This document shows, in pieces, positions 1-11,140 of a DNA stretch of 64,000 nt. The DNA comes from Trichopria drosophilae (lineage: Eukaryota > Arthropoda > Insecta > Hymenoptera > Diapriidae), in the NCBI GenBank assembly GCA_030407085.1, contig CM059582.1, positions 160,386,001 through 160,450,000 on the forward strand. Reading direction: 5' to 3'. The first letter of the stretch is position 1; each line of letters begins with the position of its first letter. The position numbers and the translations under genes are program-made. The notes beneath the pieces were generated by a model. The model did not search any database and was not told the DNA's origin. It saw only the letters and a list, made by a program, of their open reading frames with translations.

Positions 1-1631
1 ATTTTAAGCAGTTTTTATTGTTTAAATGATTATTAATGGGCCTTATTCTTCATTGACAGGACTAAAAATACAATTGTGAAATTTTTCGAATTACCAAGTA
101 AAATTTATCTTATTCGATGCGTTTGTGGCCATATTTACCTTATTGCCTTAATAGGCGAACATTTATAATTTAGTTTAGAATTGAAATGGCTATTTTTATT
201 GCAGCAAATAGAAAAGTGTATACAACGAGGTGTAGAAGTTTATTCTGTAGTTACTTTCTTCGAAAAATTTAGATCTACAATTCAAAACTTTTATTACTCA
301 AAATCCTTCCCGAATGGAAAATAGATCGCGTTGATGCTATCATAGTATCAGCAAATTAAAAGGTATTGTCACGAAATATGCCATGACCAAATGACAAATA
401 ATTTCTAAAAAATGACTGAATTGTTTTTCGGAAAACAAGAATACCAAGAAATTTCAAGATAATTCACACAACTCTAACGAAAATCAGTAACTTATTTCTG
501 TAAAATTACGGAAATTGTACTACAGTAGAAACTAGTCAGGTTTAAATAATGACCATTCTCGTTCGATGGAAATATTAGCAACTATTGGATAATATGTACT
601 TACATTCTGATCAGTAGGTCCCGATATGAATTATTGATAAGAAAGTGCATTAATGGTGAACGCGTACTTCATAATTTCAATACTAATTCGTGGCTTCTGT
701 ATAACCGATGAATTATACTTCAGTTGTAACTATTTATTATGATCTTTCACAACGAATGTGCCAATTTTTATCGCAATTAAGTATGTACGTCGTCGCAATT
801 GTCATCGAAAACCGTGCGAAATATGACTCTTTATTATAAAAACTATTATTATGCAAATAGCGTGTAAAATGTCATTTCACACATAGAATACTGGGCGTCG
901 CTCACCTCGGCCTGTGTAATACACACAAAAACACTTACTGGTTTTTAGGTGCGGTGGAGTAATTAAGTGCAGTAGTTGAATGGTGGGTGCAGTCAATATA
1001 TAAATCATGACAGAGAAAAACTTAATGAATTGAAATATGAATTAATTGTTGAATTATATTTTTTTTTAGTTTGTTTCCATAATTCATAAATATCAAAATA
1101 GAATTATATTATATGGACGGGGAGAATTATTGTTTCAAATGATAAGAATTTCTGCTTGAACAAAGTTAGATTATTGCCAATTTTATACTTCGGCAACCAC
1201 TTTACATCAATTTATCCGAACCATTCAACAATCGTTACTATTAGAAACAAATAGTCAATAATCAAAATTACGTTAGTCTTACTCACAGTCTGCAAGGTAG
1301 TTGAAGCCATTTGTCAGTTCCATTAATTAATTAATAGTACCAACGATTATGGTTCATTGTGGGAACAGTAATCAAACATTAAAACTCAATGACAAGTAAT
1401 AGTGTCTGAAAACAAATTCGTTTCCTCAAGTGACATAAAATAGTAACCTTCACTATACACTGAACTACCATGGAATGTGACCATATTACTACCTAGAATG
1501 TAAACCCCCTTAATCTCAGAATTTATTGCAGAGCGCGACAGTGTATCTCTGGAAATATGAATAGATATACTTCTTTCTGAATGCATATTTTTGTTTGTTG
1601 CTGTTTGACTTTTCTCTCAATGATTCGGCTA
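1..1631. other. AT-rich stretch, no feature seen
   Basis: A+T-rich sequence with frequent stops on both strands. A 66-codon minus-strand frame at 1386-1586 has no recognisable motif and is treated as chance. No inverted ends, tRNA-like boxes or tandem repeats were seen. Confidence 0.6.
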
Positions 1632-1835
1632 ATCGGCTTCGTTAATCAGGTGGTATCGCACTGGGCTACGAAGTCGCAGGGCGTGAGTTCGATCCCCGTC
1701 CGATGAACAATTTTTCGATTTCGTTTTCAAGCAGCATCTCGTTGGTGGTAATACGATCCACATTGTTTGTTTACGTTTCGAAAATATTCTTTGTCAGGCA
1801 GAAATCGACTCACGACCGCTGTTGTACTAATGTAG
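1632..1835 (+). mobile_element. tRNA-derived SINE, copy A
   Basis: The first ~70 bases are tRNA-like. An A-box-like segment lies at about 1641-1653 (degraded) and a good RNA polymerase III B box, GAGTTCGATCCCC, at 1685-1697. A body follows that ends near the motif GACTCACGACCGCTGTTGTA. A second copy lies in the opposite orientation at 62410-62646, collinear over the whole length (tRNA head, a segment around AACAATTTTTCGATTTCG, and the tail region). Two dispersed collinear copies plus a pol III promoter are the hallmark of a tRNA-derived SINE. Copy A lacks the long A-rich tail seen in copy B and has a damaged A box, so it is probably older and inactive. The tRNA ancestor was not determined. 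Confidence 0.8.
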
Positions 1836-2181
1836 GTTTACGCAGTTTTTTATATTCTTGACAAATGTGAGGTATGGCGCCATCTTAAAAGACGACCAGA
1901 TTAATTTAATACTACGTAACATTTATATGTTGAATATAATTAAAATTAAATATAAAACTGGTAGCATTTAATTTCATACAAACTCAGGTTCTATTTACAT
2001 ACCTTACTACTATTAATGATTACTACATGATTATTGCGAATCTAATTCAAAGTGCTGCACAGTTTGTACTTGTGCGTAGTTGCAGCACGAAAAATAATAA
2101 AAATGATAAATGACAAATGTCGATTACAATGTATTTAAAGGACTAGAGGCTTTGTTGATTCTGATTCAATTGCCCCGTTCG
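1836..2181. other. AT-rich spacer
   Basis: No gene seen. A short hairpin is possible where GTGCTGCA (about 2051) faces TTGCAGCAC (about 2081), an 8-bp stem. It is too short to interpret. Confidence 0.5.
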
Positions 2182-2620
2182 TTATATAATTCTTATGATG
2201 ACGGTTCGTAGAGTAAAATTTATCAGACAAATAGTACTTTCAAATGGTTGCAATAAAGTACTGCTGCTTAGTGTCAGTTGAAAAGTCGCAGGATCTGGTT
2301 CTACTGGTGTAAAATTAGTAAAGTGAGGAGCAATTCTGATGAGTGCCCCAGTTAAGTAACGTTGGCAGGAAATGGTGGAGGATGTGAGATACTCAAATAT
2401 TTTAAGTACAAGAGAGTCCGGAATGCTCTCAGTGAATATGGGCCCTCCAGTCCTCCCAATAGTGCATGCAGATCTCATGCATTAGCTGCATGGTGATCGA
2501 TAAGAAGTGAGTATATATTTTATATGTGGAAATACCAGTGTGGCATTCCTCCAGTTCAGCCAATTTAATAGTCCGGTCACATGTGGGTGGTCCATTGAAA
2601 AAATACATAAATCGATTCAA
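2182..2620 (-). pseudogene. Possible F-box-like protein remnant
   Basis: A 98-codon minus-strand frame (2478-2182) contains IPDSLVLKIFEYL. This resembles the first half of the F-box consensus, in which a Leu-Pro-Asp start is followed by a Leu/Ile-rich helix ending Ile-Phe-x-Tyr-Leu. F-box domains recruit SCF ubiquitin ligases through Skp1. The second half of the domain (a Cys/Arg/Trp-rich helix) is not convincing. An overlapping minus frame (2620-2429) is open just upstream in another phase and ends in a stop, as expected if a frameshift broke an older coding sequence. There are no neighbouring exons, no poly-A tail and no clear splice sites. Chance similarity is a real possibility; only the short motif is observed. 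Confidence 0.22.
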
Positions 2621-3735
2621 AAATATATTTAATGAATCGCAGTTTAAACCAATGTACTTTTTAGAACGTAATTTTTAGAACCAAAACCCGAAAGAAAAGT
2701 TGGTTACGGATAAACAATTACTATAAAATATTTTACGAAATTAACTGAGATTTTGAGCTTTTCTAACTCCACGACACATGCAATACATTTCGTAAAATAC
2801 TGATTAGTACAGCCTTACTTGTGTTCACGATTTTAGCGTTTATTGGGTTGAGCGTTACAATTGGGGCCCAAATTGGGACTGGAAAAATTTAGCCTCAACC
2901 CAGCCAGACAATTTTTCCATGTGGGATACTACCGTGTCAAATTCAGTAGTCATAAAGATCTACAGTATAAGTCGAATTATTTCTAAATAAATTAGGAGTT
3001 CCTCGAGAAAGCAAATTGGTCGATAATATCATTTTCTAACCTAAAATAATCAAGTTAAGTAGAAAATAAATACCAATTAATAAGTCTAAATATATTCTGG
3101 TATAATTTTATGCATTTTTTTCTGAGTGTGCATCAGATTTTTCCAAGATCGTTTGTTGCTGTTATTCTGTCCAATTCTGAACCGATTTTGTTGAAATCTG
3201 ACGTATTTCAAAAAACGCATACAATAATCATAAAATATAATTGGTATCTGTTTAATTTCACTAGTTTAGGTTAACAATTATCATTATCGCAGCTATTGTC
3301 ATTATGTTCACGAGTATATGTGATTTGCGTCGTCAAGATGGAGTCTCCTAATCTGATGAATGTATCATGAGAGCTAAATGCTAAAATAAAATTCAATTTC
3401 TATACAATGTGCAAAAATTTCGAAAATTTTTGTCGAAGTCGGGAATGATGTACGTAGGAAAATGGAGTAGTCTAAGTAGTAACAAACTTCAACTTCTGAA
3501 CATAAAATCAGACGACGTCTGTTACTACTTAGATTACTGCATTTTCGTGTAAGTAGTAATAGCCTAGATGCCAACTATACAAAAATGTTGAACCCTACGC
3601 GATAAAATAATAGAATTTACATTAGTTTTAAGCTATCACAATACTCTAACAGAATTTACCAGTTTCGGAGGTCCTATTATGATTGCGAAAATGATGTACA
3701 CTTGTAGGTATCATAATTTTCAAAAGAAACCATTT
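2621..3735. other. AT-rich stretch, no feature seen
   Basis: Only short unrecognised frames and simple A/T tracts. Nothing supports a gene or a bounded repeat. Confidence 0.55.
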
Positions 3736-4590
3736 TTAGAAGGTATCGTGGTGCCGCTCGTGGATTTCGGTGGTCGTCTCAGAGGTAAGTCTCGGATGTC
3801 GACATCGCGTCGACTCGAGAGCCTGGGGAGAAACGTCGGTTTCCGCCGCACAGAGGGAGGCACGTCCCGAAAAAAAATCGGCGGAATAATGGCGCCGCGT
3901 TTCGGATTCCTCTTTCTCCGCTCTTTCTCCCTCTCCGGAGCTCTCCCTCTCGGGCATTTCGTAAGCGCGGGAGATAGGTGCGTCGCCTCTCGCACGACCT
4001 CTCGTTCCTTCCGTGTGTGTGCGCGCGGGGGCCTCCGCCGAGGATACCCGCGGCAGTCCGGAAGGGGGGGTTGCACGCACACGGGGGTGCGAGCCCTGGC
4101 GTAGACAAAACACTGACGAACGAGGGAGCCTCGATAACGGCAGTTTCGACTGCATCGCGCTCCGAGGGCGGGCTTTTGCCCGAAGTTTTCAACGAATAAG
4201 GCGTCGCGACGCCGACGCGTTGCCACGCCTACGCCACCTTTCCCTGTACGCGTCGGAATTTTCCCTCTTTCTCGCGTAATCAATGAGAGACGGTGCGCTG
4301 TGCCGTTCCCCGGCAGTCGGCGAAGCACGGCTGCCGTCGCTTGGCTCGACGGCGACGCCGCCGCCCGCCGCCGCACCCGCCGTACCTTTTAAACACGAGA
4401 GTCCTCGTTCGACGTCGTGTACGGTTCGCCGTTGCGCGATCCTCTCCATGCTTCTCTCCCTCTGCTTTTCTCCACTTTTCGTCTTTCTCCCCCTCCCCTT
4501 CGACCCTCCTAACTCCTCCCCACTCTGTGGAGATCCGACCGGTTTTTCGGAGCACCGACTCGACCTTCACGCGCATAAAAGATGTTAAAA
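3736..4590. promoter_or_regulatory. CpG-rich island 1
   Basis: Composition changes abruptly from AT-rich flanks to a GC- and CpG-rich block of about 850 bp with many CG dinucleotides. A good plus-strand splice-donor sequence (CAGAG then GTAAGT) lies at about 3781-3790, at the left edge. A TATA-like CATAAAA lies at about 4574, at the right edge. Several overlapping frames up to 218 codons occur on both strands at once. They are rich in Arg, Pro and Ser and have no domain, which is what a GC-rich stop-poor island produces by itself. The likely role is a promoter or first exon, possibly untranslated; this is inference. No transcript evidence is available. Confidence 0.45.
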
Positions 4591-4828
4591 AATTTTAACT
4601 TGTACTATCTTAGATGTTTTCAACAGGACCAGTTGATCCGGATATTAACAGTTACCATTCAAGGACATAAAAAACAGGATTCATAAATAAAGGATTGCCA
4701 ATGCATACTTCAACAACGGTTACTAATGATTTGATGCTATTTTAACATGTACGGAGGATAAGTTTGAATTCAAATAATCGTCTACTTACATATTACTTAC
4801 TTTTTACTCACATAAGTGGCTACATGTA
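4591..4828. other. Left flank of TA-type transposon
   Basis: AT-rich, no feature. The target dinucleotide TA of the following element is at 4827-4828. Confidence 0.5.
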
Positions 4829-5005
4829 GGGGAAGTAGGGGCAATGTGGGATTTTGGCGTTTCGTCGTATTAGAACATTTCCTATGTGTTTGTTTGCATT
4901 GTTTATTTACAAATGATTACAAATACATTGAGTATTTACCAACCATTCGAACACGACCTAGCCAATTTGTAAATTTAGACATATTTTCAATCGACTTGTA
5001 AGTAT

Positions 5006-5447
5006 GGGTGCACCTCAAAATCCCGACAAATAAAAAAACAGACACTTCAAAAAACAGTCATTAAAAAAACCTAAATTTAAAAAAACAGACATTTCAAAAT
5101 ACAGATATTCAAAAACCAGACATTTAAAAAATAGACATTTCAAAAAACAGACAGGTCAAAAATTGATTAGACCTTCAAGTGACCTACAAAATGAATCTCC
5201 TGGTCAAACATTTTTGACCTTGAAATGACTTTCCAGTGAGACATCAAAGACGGTGTACCCGAGATAATTTCTTTATGTCTTGAAGGCACCAATCTGAGAT
5301 GTGGAAACGTCGCGACGTCGGGTTCTTGAATGTCTATTCATTGAAATGTATTGTTTTTGAGGGTCTATTTTTTTAAATGTCTAGGATTTGAATGCCTGTT
5401 TTTTTATGTGTCTGTTTTTTTATTCATCGGGATTTTGAGGTGCACCC
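5006..5447. mobile_element. hAT-like MITE, copy 1 (nested)
   Basis: Inverted ends read GGGTGCACCTCAAAATCCCG, near-perfect over about 40 bp. They are followed by many short variants of AACAGACATTTCAAAA, which also occur inverted at the other end. The 8-bp direct repeat GTAAGTAT lies immediately outside both ends (4998-5005 and 5448-5455). An 8-bp target duplication is typical of hAT elements and also of P elements. No transposase is present. It sits inside the TA-flanked element 4829-5965 and is therefore younger. Related copies are at 11767-11963 and 50801-51010. Confidence 0.88.
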
Positions 5448-5663
5448 GTAAGTATCAATAAGATAAGTGTAATTAAAATCTGAATTGTATGACTTCATAG
5501 TCTTCTCTTACACTCTATTTTCGTTGTTTATTTGTTTTATTTGGGGTTGAAGAGGATGATTTTTTATGACGTGTTTAAAAAAATTCTATTTTGGGACAAA
5601 GTGAGTGGGACAGAGCGGGATGTGTTCCGTTTTGATTTAGGTTCACAGAGATAATTAAGAACT

Positions 5664-5709
5664 GTTTCTCTTTCTCTCTCTCCCTCCCCCCCCCCTCTCT
5701 CTCTCTCTC
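5664..5709. repeat. CT-rich microsatellite with poly-C
   Basis: An interrupted (CT)n/(TC)n tract with a run of about ten C, inside the TA-type transposon. Confidence 0.9.
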
Positions 5710-6089
5710 GGTCATACCTTTCCAGAAGTAATTTTAACAACCCATCCCACTTTGCCCCTGGATTTTCAGATTTCGCAAAAAAAAGTTTTTTCGTAAATTT
5801 GAAATTTGGAGTATTAAACAGATACTTTTTTTTTTTAATGCGGTTCATAATAGGTTAGTTGAGGACCTAAATAAGGGTTTCTAAACCACACCTAACCATT
5901 CTTATGCCCCATATTTTTTGTATACGAGTTTTCCCAAAACCATCCCACTTTGCCCCTACTTCCCCTACGTGTTTTTTGACGGAAATTTCGTAACTTTATC
6001 AACTTTTCAATTTTATGTGTTTTGCTCAATCACTAATTATTTTAATGATTTTAAAGTTCATATTATAATTCCACGTCCTGATTACGAAT

Positions 6090-6215
6090 ATGATGCGAAA
6101 ATGTTTTTTCTTTTTGGTTTCTTATTATTATTTTCAAAACTACGCACCTGACAAAACAATATTTCAAACAAGAAATGTAGGAAATTCTCTACAAATAAGA
6201 CTGGATGCATTTTTT
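6090..6215. repeat. Dispersed repeat fragment, shared with 29 kb
   Basis: A segment around TTTCAAACAAGAAATGTAG (6162-6180), followed by a TTCTCTACAAA motif, recurs at 29012-29050. The flanks on both sides are also loosely similar. The two copies have the same orientation. The superfamily was not identified. Confidence 0.5.
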
Positions 6216-6284
6216 CATAATATGAATGGTAAGCTCGTAAATGATCGATAAAAGTGTCCATAATGTGTATCTGCAAGTAAGTAT

Positions 6285-6475
6285 AGGGTGTCCAGAATGT
6301 CCTGGACCGGATGAATATCTCGTGGTGTAAATGTTACAAACGATGCAAATGAAAGGTATAGGAAGTGTTACTGGCCATCCAGCATTGGCATTTGCTATAA
6401 TTTTGACCATGACCTTGAACGTCGATTGAAGGTCAAATCGATTTGTACGATTAAAACTCTGCACTGTTGACCCCG
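6285..6475. repeat. Dispersed repeat with inverted GACCTTGA motif
   Basis: Starts at GGGTGTCCAGAATGTCCTGG. It ends with a short internal palindrome in which GACCTTGAA faces GAAGGTC. A similar arrangement (a TATCTCG motif, then TTGACCATAACCTTGAAAG, then CAAGGTCAAA) occurs at about 48255-48385. The similarity is partial and no boundary was fixed. Confidence 0.4.
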
Positions 6476-8270
6476 CAATTGATAAGAGCCAACAATTTCG
6501 CGTGGAGACATAACCTTGACATGCACTCCCTCTAGGCTCCTATTTTCTCGACTAACCTATTGCCCAACTATGCAGTTTACCAGGAGCAGTCGAACCCACA
6601 TAAAATATGGACCCCTATAGATGCCGCTATTCATGCACTTTAAAGGATGCGTGCAAGGGGGCCCGCCCCAGACCCCCCTCTCCTTTTTTTCTATAAGACT
6701 AACCTGCAACATTACATATATGGGTGAAAATTAAACCCATGGGACAATTCGATTGTGAGAAAGGCCTGAGAGATTAAATTGTGGGGTTTAAGTGACGGCT
6801 GAGCGTCTATAATATTCGAAAAATTTGCATATAATAATTTTTGTATATTATTTATTGTTCTATATTTTTAATTTGAAATGTAATTTTTCAGCGAATTTTT
6901 CGATATAGCGACCAACGTACATAGAAAACAGCTAGTCGCTTATTTTTGTTTGGAACGTGTAAAAACTCTGCGAATGTATGACTAGTGACTTTAATCATTA
7001 TTTTACTTCTTTTTTGCGATTACAACAAAAATGTATCGAACATTTTTTAAGAGAATTTCAAACTCTACCCTCGATGCTTTGACACATTTTTTCAAAATAT
7101 TCCTTTTTTTTTTAAGTTAGTAACAAAATTTCTAAAAACAAGATTTTATGGATGTTTAAAGAATAGTGATATTTTACGCTATTATATTCATATTAGAATA
7201 CATGCAATGCACAGAGATAATGGATATGGACATCTGTGACACATTACATATCATTCAACTTAAACAATTTTAAAATTTCCAAGGCAATAACAAATTACTA
7301 TGACTTGAAAAATAATAATGAAAATAAAAGTAATTGTAAACAATTTTTCAGGTTAGTATTGGAGAAGGCTCATGAGAAGCCAAAATGTCTACAAATACAC
7401 ATGGAATGGAAAATCATTTGACATACTTACTGGTGTTTTCTCTTCGAGATGTAATCCACAACCCATTTGATGATGCAGTATGATGATAAACTAATGGAGT
7501 CTGGTCAATGTCAACTTCAATTTTATCTTAATGAAAAAACACCGAAAATAATTTAAATTTGTTCAATTACATGACATACATAAAAATATTTCCTTGCAAA
7601 TATTGGGATAATGTGCCTTAATTGTTCATTATTATCCTCGTATTCTAAGATACATATTTTTCACTAGTACTTTAAGAATACACAAAATTTGTTATAGGAT
7701 TTTGATATCCTTTTGCAATAAACAAATGTTCTATTAAAAAGAATATAAATGTAGCACTGAAATCGTTGATGAACATTTCGTTTTCTTATTTCACAGCAAT
7801 ATCGAAAGCTATATCCGAAACATATTTCTTATTCGTTATTTATCGATACCAAAAAGAGATACATCGCTCCCTGGTACAAAAAATCGTAACGTCAATTTCT
7901 GTATTCAACAAGTGTCGAAGTGAGCGTTCACTCGTTCATCTTGTGCATCGGCCAAATCCAACACTTGCGTTAAACGTCGCTCGACTTCTTTTACATGATT
8001 GTACACCACCAAGGGAAACTGTATATCCTATTTACAACAAAATAAGCTGATTATTACGAACTAAAACTAGTAGGATGTCAAAACCGTTGAATGAATATTT
8101 GTACGGATATTTGGTGTGAGTTTTGTGCGGTTTTCCCGCGCCATTGCACACCAAATAGGGTACCACAGGCGAAATCGGCCGCAACCGTGCGGATAAGCAA
8201 TGTTCGAAAGTGGCAAATTCAAAATTAATCTTTCGATTCATTTTTGGTTTTTTGTTTAACCCAGCAATGA
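6476..8270. other. AT-rich stretch, no clear feature
   Basis: A small C/G-rich patch near 6655-6690 is the only compositional change. Short frames at 7236-7421 and 7766-8050 carry no recognised motif. Confidence 0.5.
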
Positions 8271-8273
8271 AAA

Positions 8274-8345
8274 CGGTATATATAAATGCCTGTCCGGGAC
8301 TAGGAGTTCGTCTTGTAGCAAAAAAACTAGAGCACTAGTCGACCG
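8274..8345 (+). promoter_or_regulatory. Possible TATA-type core promoter
   Basis: TATATAAATGCC at about 8278-8289 is followed about 20 bp later by GGAGTTCGTC, where an arthropod initiator would sit. Downstream there is no reading frame. The tRNA-like sequence at 8551 follows by about 250 bp but would use internal promoters. This could be a retroelement 5' end or chance in AT-rich DNA. Confidence 0.2.
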
Positions 8346-8550
8346 AGATAGTTACGGTAGTTTTTCCTGAATTTCGTGTTTGATTTTTGGAATGTGTTCC
8401 ACGTCATTGTGGACTCCGATGTAGTGATCCCACACGGTGAAGGTCGAATGCTGAGGTGATTGCCCACCTTCAGGAGAGGTCATATGCATTAATATGAAAA
8501 ATGTTCAGTGCGATATGTTACTAATAAAAATTAACGATGCGAAGGGATGT

Positions 8551-8619
8551 GGGGACACAGTTGGTAGAGCATTCGACCTGCTACCGAAAGGTCCCAGGAT
8601 CGCTCCCTGGTGTCTACCA
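8551..8619 (+). tRNA. tRNA-like sequence (probably pseudo or SINE-derived)
   Basis: A cloverleaf can be drawn. The acceptor GGGGACA pairs with TGTCTAC (one mismatch, one wobble), with an encoded CCA overlap at the end. The D arm contains GGTAGAGC. The anticodon stem is TTCGA/CCGAA with loop CCTGCTA (triplet TGC, Ala-like). The T stem is CCAGG/CCTGG. Faults argue against function: position 8 is missing, the base before the anticodon is C instead of T, and the T loop reads ATCGCTC instead of the TTCGA consensus. A pseudogene or the head of a SINE is most likely. Confidence 0.45.
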
Positions 8620-8797
8620 AATGTTCTTTCCAGTTCCTCGTTATTTCTTTTGAATTTTTCACAAACTTTCGGTTTCTCCATATTTTTCATGTAATTAACA
8701 TCTTAATTTAACATTTTTAACATTTTATTTGAAAAATGTTTTAAAAAAAAACCGTTGTTCGGGGATAGGATTGTTTTTGTCATAAGTTTTTGGCATA

Positions 8798-9012
8798 AGT
8801 GACTACTTAGCGCACGGTGCACGAATGTTCTAAATTGTACGGAAAACAGTGTGCTAACTGGGCACTTAGCTCACACGTTAAAAAAAATGGTATACGATAC
8901 GTGTGCGCGTAGGTGATCCCCGCACTCGCGTCTATGGCACCCACGCTACGCTCGGGCGCCAACTCCGCTCGTGCGCGAATCACCTACTTAGCGCACTTGT
9001 ATCGTAATGTAC
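8798..9012. repeat. Foldback repeat with CTACTTAGCGCAC motif
   Basis: The arm around ACGATACGTGTGCGCGTAGG (about 8894) is the inverted counterpart of sequence ending at about 9010, with GGTGAT/ATCACC inside, spanning a CpG-rich loop. The exact 13-mer CTACTTAGCGCAC occurs directly repeated at 8803-8815 and 8984-8996. This is probably a small foldback or MITE-type element. No target duplication was identified. Confidence 0.6.
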
Positions 9013-9512
9013 TATTATTTAACAGTTGTAACTTGAATAAAATTTTTATTTTATATGTAAAATAATAGTATTTTCATTACAAGGGTGTAAAATAAACGTT
9101 TACGCTTACAGGTGATCAGCCTGTTGAATGGGGCGATCGTCTTTAGGGTCAAATGGCGTCTTAAAATCCAATTTTGTAACCCCATATAACGAAAAAGGAA
9201 ATTTTACTATTCGAGCCTATGAAACAACTGAAAGATATAATTTTCAATATAAGATAACCCCAATATTTAATTTTATTCGCAACTAATTGAAAATCAAAAC
9301 GTTAATCTCAATTCTGAAAAGAGAATCTGTAAATTTGTTTATATATGAACAATGCAACATAAAACATATAACTAACTAAAATTCAGAACTGTTTCACATT
9401 AAATAATTTGTTGAGAAATTATTATGCAATCTAAATTTATTTGTAAATTATACAAGACATTTTGAAATAATGTAAGTCGAAACTTAATAATTCGGCAAAC
9501 GAGACCTAATTA
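9013..9512. other. AT-rich stretch, no feature seen
   Basis: No frames or repeats. The TA at 9511-9512 is the target site of the next element. Confidence 0.55.
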
Positions 9513-9764
9513 CTGTAGAATCCCGGTATATTTACTCACTCGTTTTCTCGCCTGCCCCTCTCGTCGCGTTATATTTACCTTACCAAAAAAAAATGGGAGC
9601 GTCGCTTCTCCCACTCTCCTCAGTCCCGTCATGTTCATGACGTCACAGCAGGCCCTTCGTGAGGCCCCAGTAACGCGCAAGGGGGGGGAGGGCGGCGACT
9701 GATTAATATAACGAGACGGAACCGAACAAATATATTGAGACCCAATTATACCGGGACTCTACTG
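9513..9764. mobile_element. pogo/Tigger-like MITE, copy 1
   Basis: Inverted ends are CTGTAGAATCCCGGTATA on the left and CAGTAGAGTCCCGGTATAAT read inward from the right, with TA duplicated outside (9511-9512 and 9765-9766). The ~250-bp body has a GC-rich centre with poly-G, and an ATF/CREB-type palindrome TGACGTCA at 9638-9645. A second copy lies in inverse orientation at 27889-28149. Ends of the form CAGTAGAG..CC..GTATA with TA duplication are typical of pogo/Tigger families. There is no coding capacity. Confidence 0.85.
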
Positions 9765-9766
9765 TA

Positions 9767-10849
9767 CGTGAAAAGCTTGGAAACACATCAATGAAAATAA
9801 TTTAATCTTATCTAAACCCGTTACTTCTATAAAATAACATTACATTAGTATATGGTTAGAGCTCACCTGACTATGGTATAAAGACAATAATTAACTTACT
9901 TGATTACTATCAATTAAAAAGAAGAATACCTCCGTTGGTCCATTTCCAAAAGATTAAATCAATTGTTTAATTTGACTGCAGAAAAATAGATTTCGATTAA
10001 GTCAGTGAATTAATTTCCCAATTCGATAGCAAAGTTCATCTACACAATGAACACATAATCAACAATTCTTTATATGGTATTGTAATTAGCTTTTCAAATT
10101 TAAGTAACTTTAGTCTAGAAGCTCAAAAAGAAATTAAGTAACAGCCCGAGGAAAAGTTTCAGTAACAACGAGTGCTAAATTGAATACAACTATTTCGAAT
10201 TCTAGTAAATATTATCTGCGTAAAGTTTTTCATATGTTACCTAAAATTGCACAAAAGGTTCAATGCGATAGGTATTGAAAATTGAAAAAGAAATTCAATA
10301 TCCAATCAAACGTGGTGAAACTCTTTTCTACAATTTTGAGAATCCAGGCAATAGTGCCAATAAATTCGGAATTGCATGATTTGAAAAATACTGAATGGAA
10401 ACCCAAGATCTAAACTTTTCTGACAGTCGAATGATGAATTAAACCATCTCTCGTATGTCAGAAGATTGTACAACAAAATAGTTAGTTCCTGTAGTAAAAG
10501 ATGATTTTATTCATGTCAGTTATGTTGTACGTATAATTAATAATGGTCAACATTTACTTGTTTCTATACTTAACTCTGACCTCTCTCCATTTAAGTTATT
10601 AATTTTTTCTTTAAGATCAACTCTATTTATTGTTTATTTTATTACTAATTTCCATACTTAATTCTGATTTTCATCAATTTTGCTATGTTCATTGACGATT
10701 AGTTGCCTTATTCTCGCGGTTCTACATTCACGTCTATTTATACATCGTTTAAAATTTGCAGTCTTTTTCTCTGTTTACTACCCTCTCCCCATCTTCGTTA
10801 CCGTCTCTTTGGAAGCTTTTCGATAATAATTTTTTTTATGCGCTCATTG
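9767..10849. other. AT-rich stretch, no feature seen
   Basis: No recognisable frame or repeat boundary. Confidence 0.5.
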
Positions 10850-11140
10850 TCTCCATGTTCTGCAGTTCCTCTTCGTCTCTCCTCAGTCCTCATCCCATGG
10901 TCGCGTTCCTCTCTTCAGACGCCTGGAAACGCTGAGCTGCAGCGGCTGGCCGGCCGGTTGCTAACCGACCCACCGACTGTCCCGGTTGGCAACCCAGAAC
11001 TGGTTTCGACGTACAATATACCCGGTCGGTATATGAGGACGTTCTAGGGAAAAAACGTAGATTTTTCTCCGTCGAGAAATTTGACGACTTGATGCGCGCG
11101 TCCGTTATCTACTGGACCGACCGAAATGGAGTTGGTTGGT
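10850..11140. other. Moderate-GC patch
   Basis: Composition rises to about half G+C with several CpG. A 114-codon plus frame (10703-11047) runs into it but begins in AT-rich DNA and has no domain. A possible regulatory or untranslated exon sequence; no motif decides. Confidence 0.3.

Larger units (their letters stand above)
4829..5965. mobile_element. TA-flanked DNA transposon (Tc1/mariner or pogo type)
   Basis: Terminal inverted repeats of about 24 bp, beginning GGGGAAGTAGGGGCAA, match with one mismatch. The left end is 4829-4852 and the right end runs to 5965. TA is present on both sides (4827-4828 and 5966-5967), the target duplication of the Tc1/mariner superfamily, which includes pogo. 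The sequence is about 690 bp once the nested 442-bp element at 5006-5447 and its duplication are removed. An internal copy of the terminal motif (CATCCCACTTTGCCCC) occurs around 5740-5757. No transposase frame or DDE motif was seen, so it is non-autonomous or decayed. The subfamily is inferred from end structure only. Confidence 0.8.

Noticed and set aside
3720..4376. 218-codon minus frame and several overlapping 100-140-codon frames in the CpG island
   Set aside because: All phases of both strands are open together, composition is Arg/Pro/Ser-rich and no domain is visible. GC-rich DNA is poor in stop codons, so length is not evidence here.
5664..5709. CT tract as a polypyrimidine splice signal
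   Set aside because: It lies inside a transposon, is a simple repeat and has no exon-like sequence after an AG.
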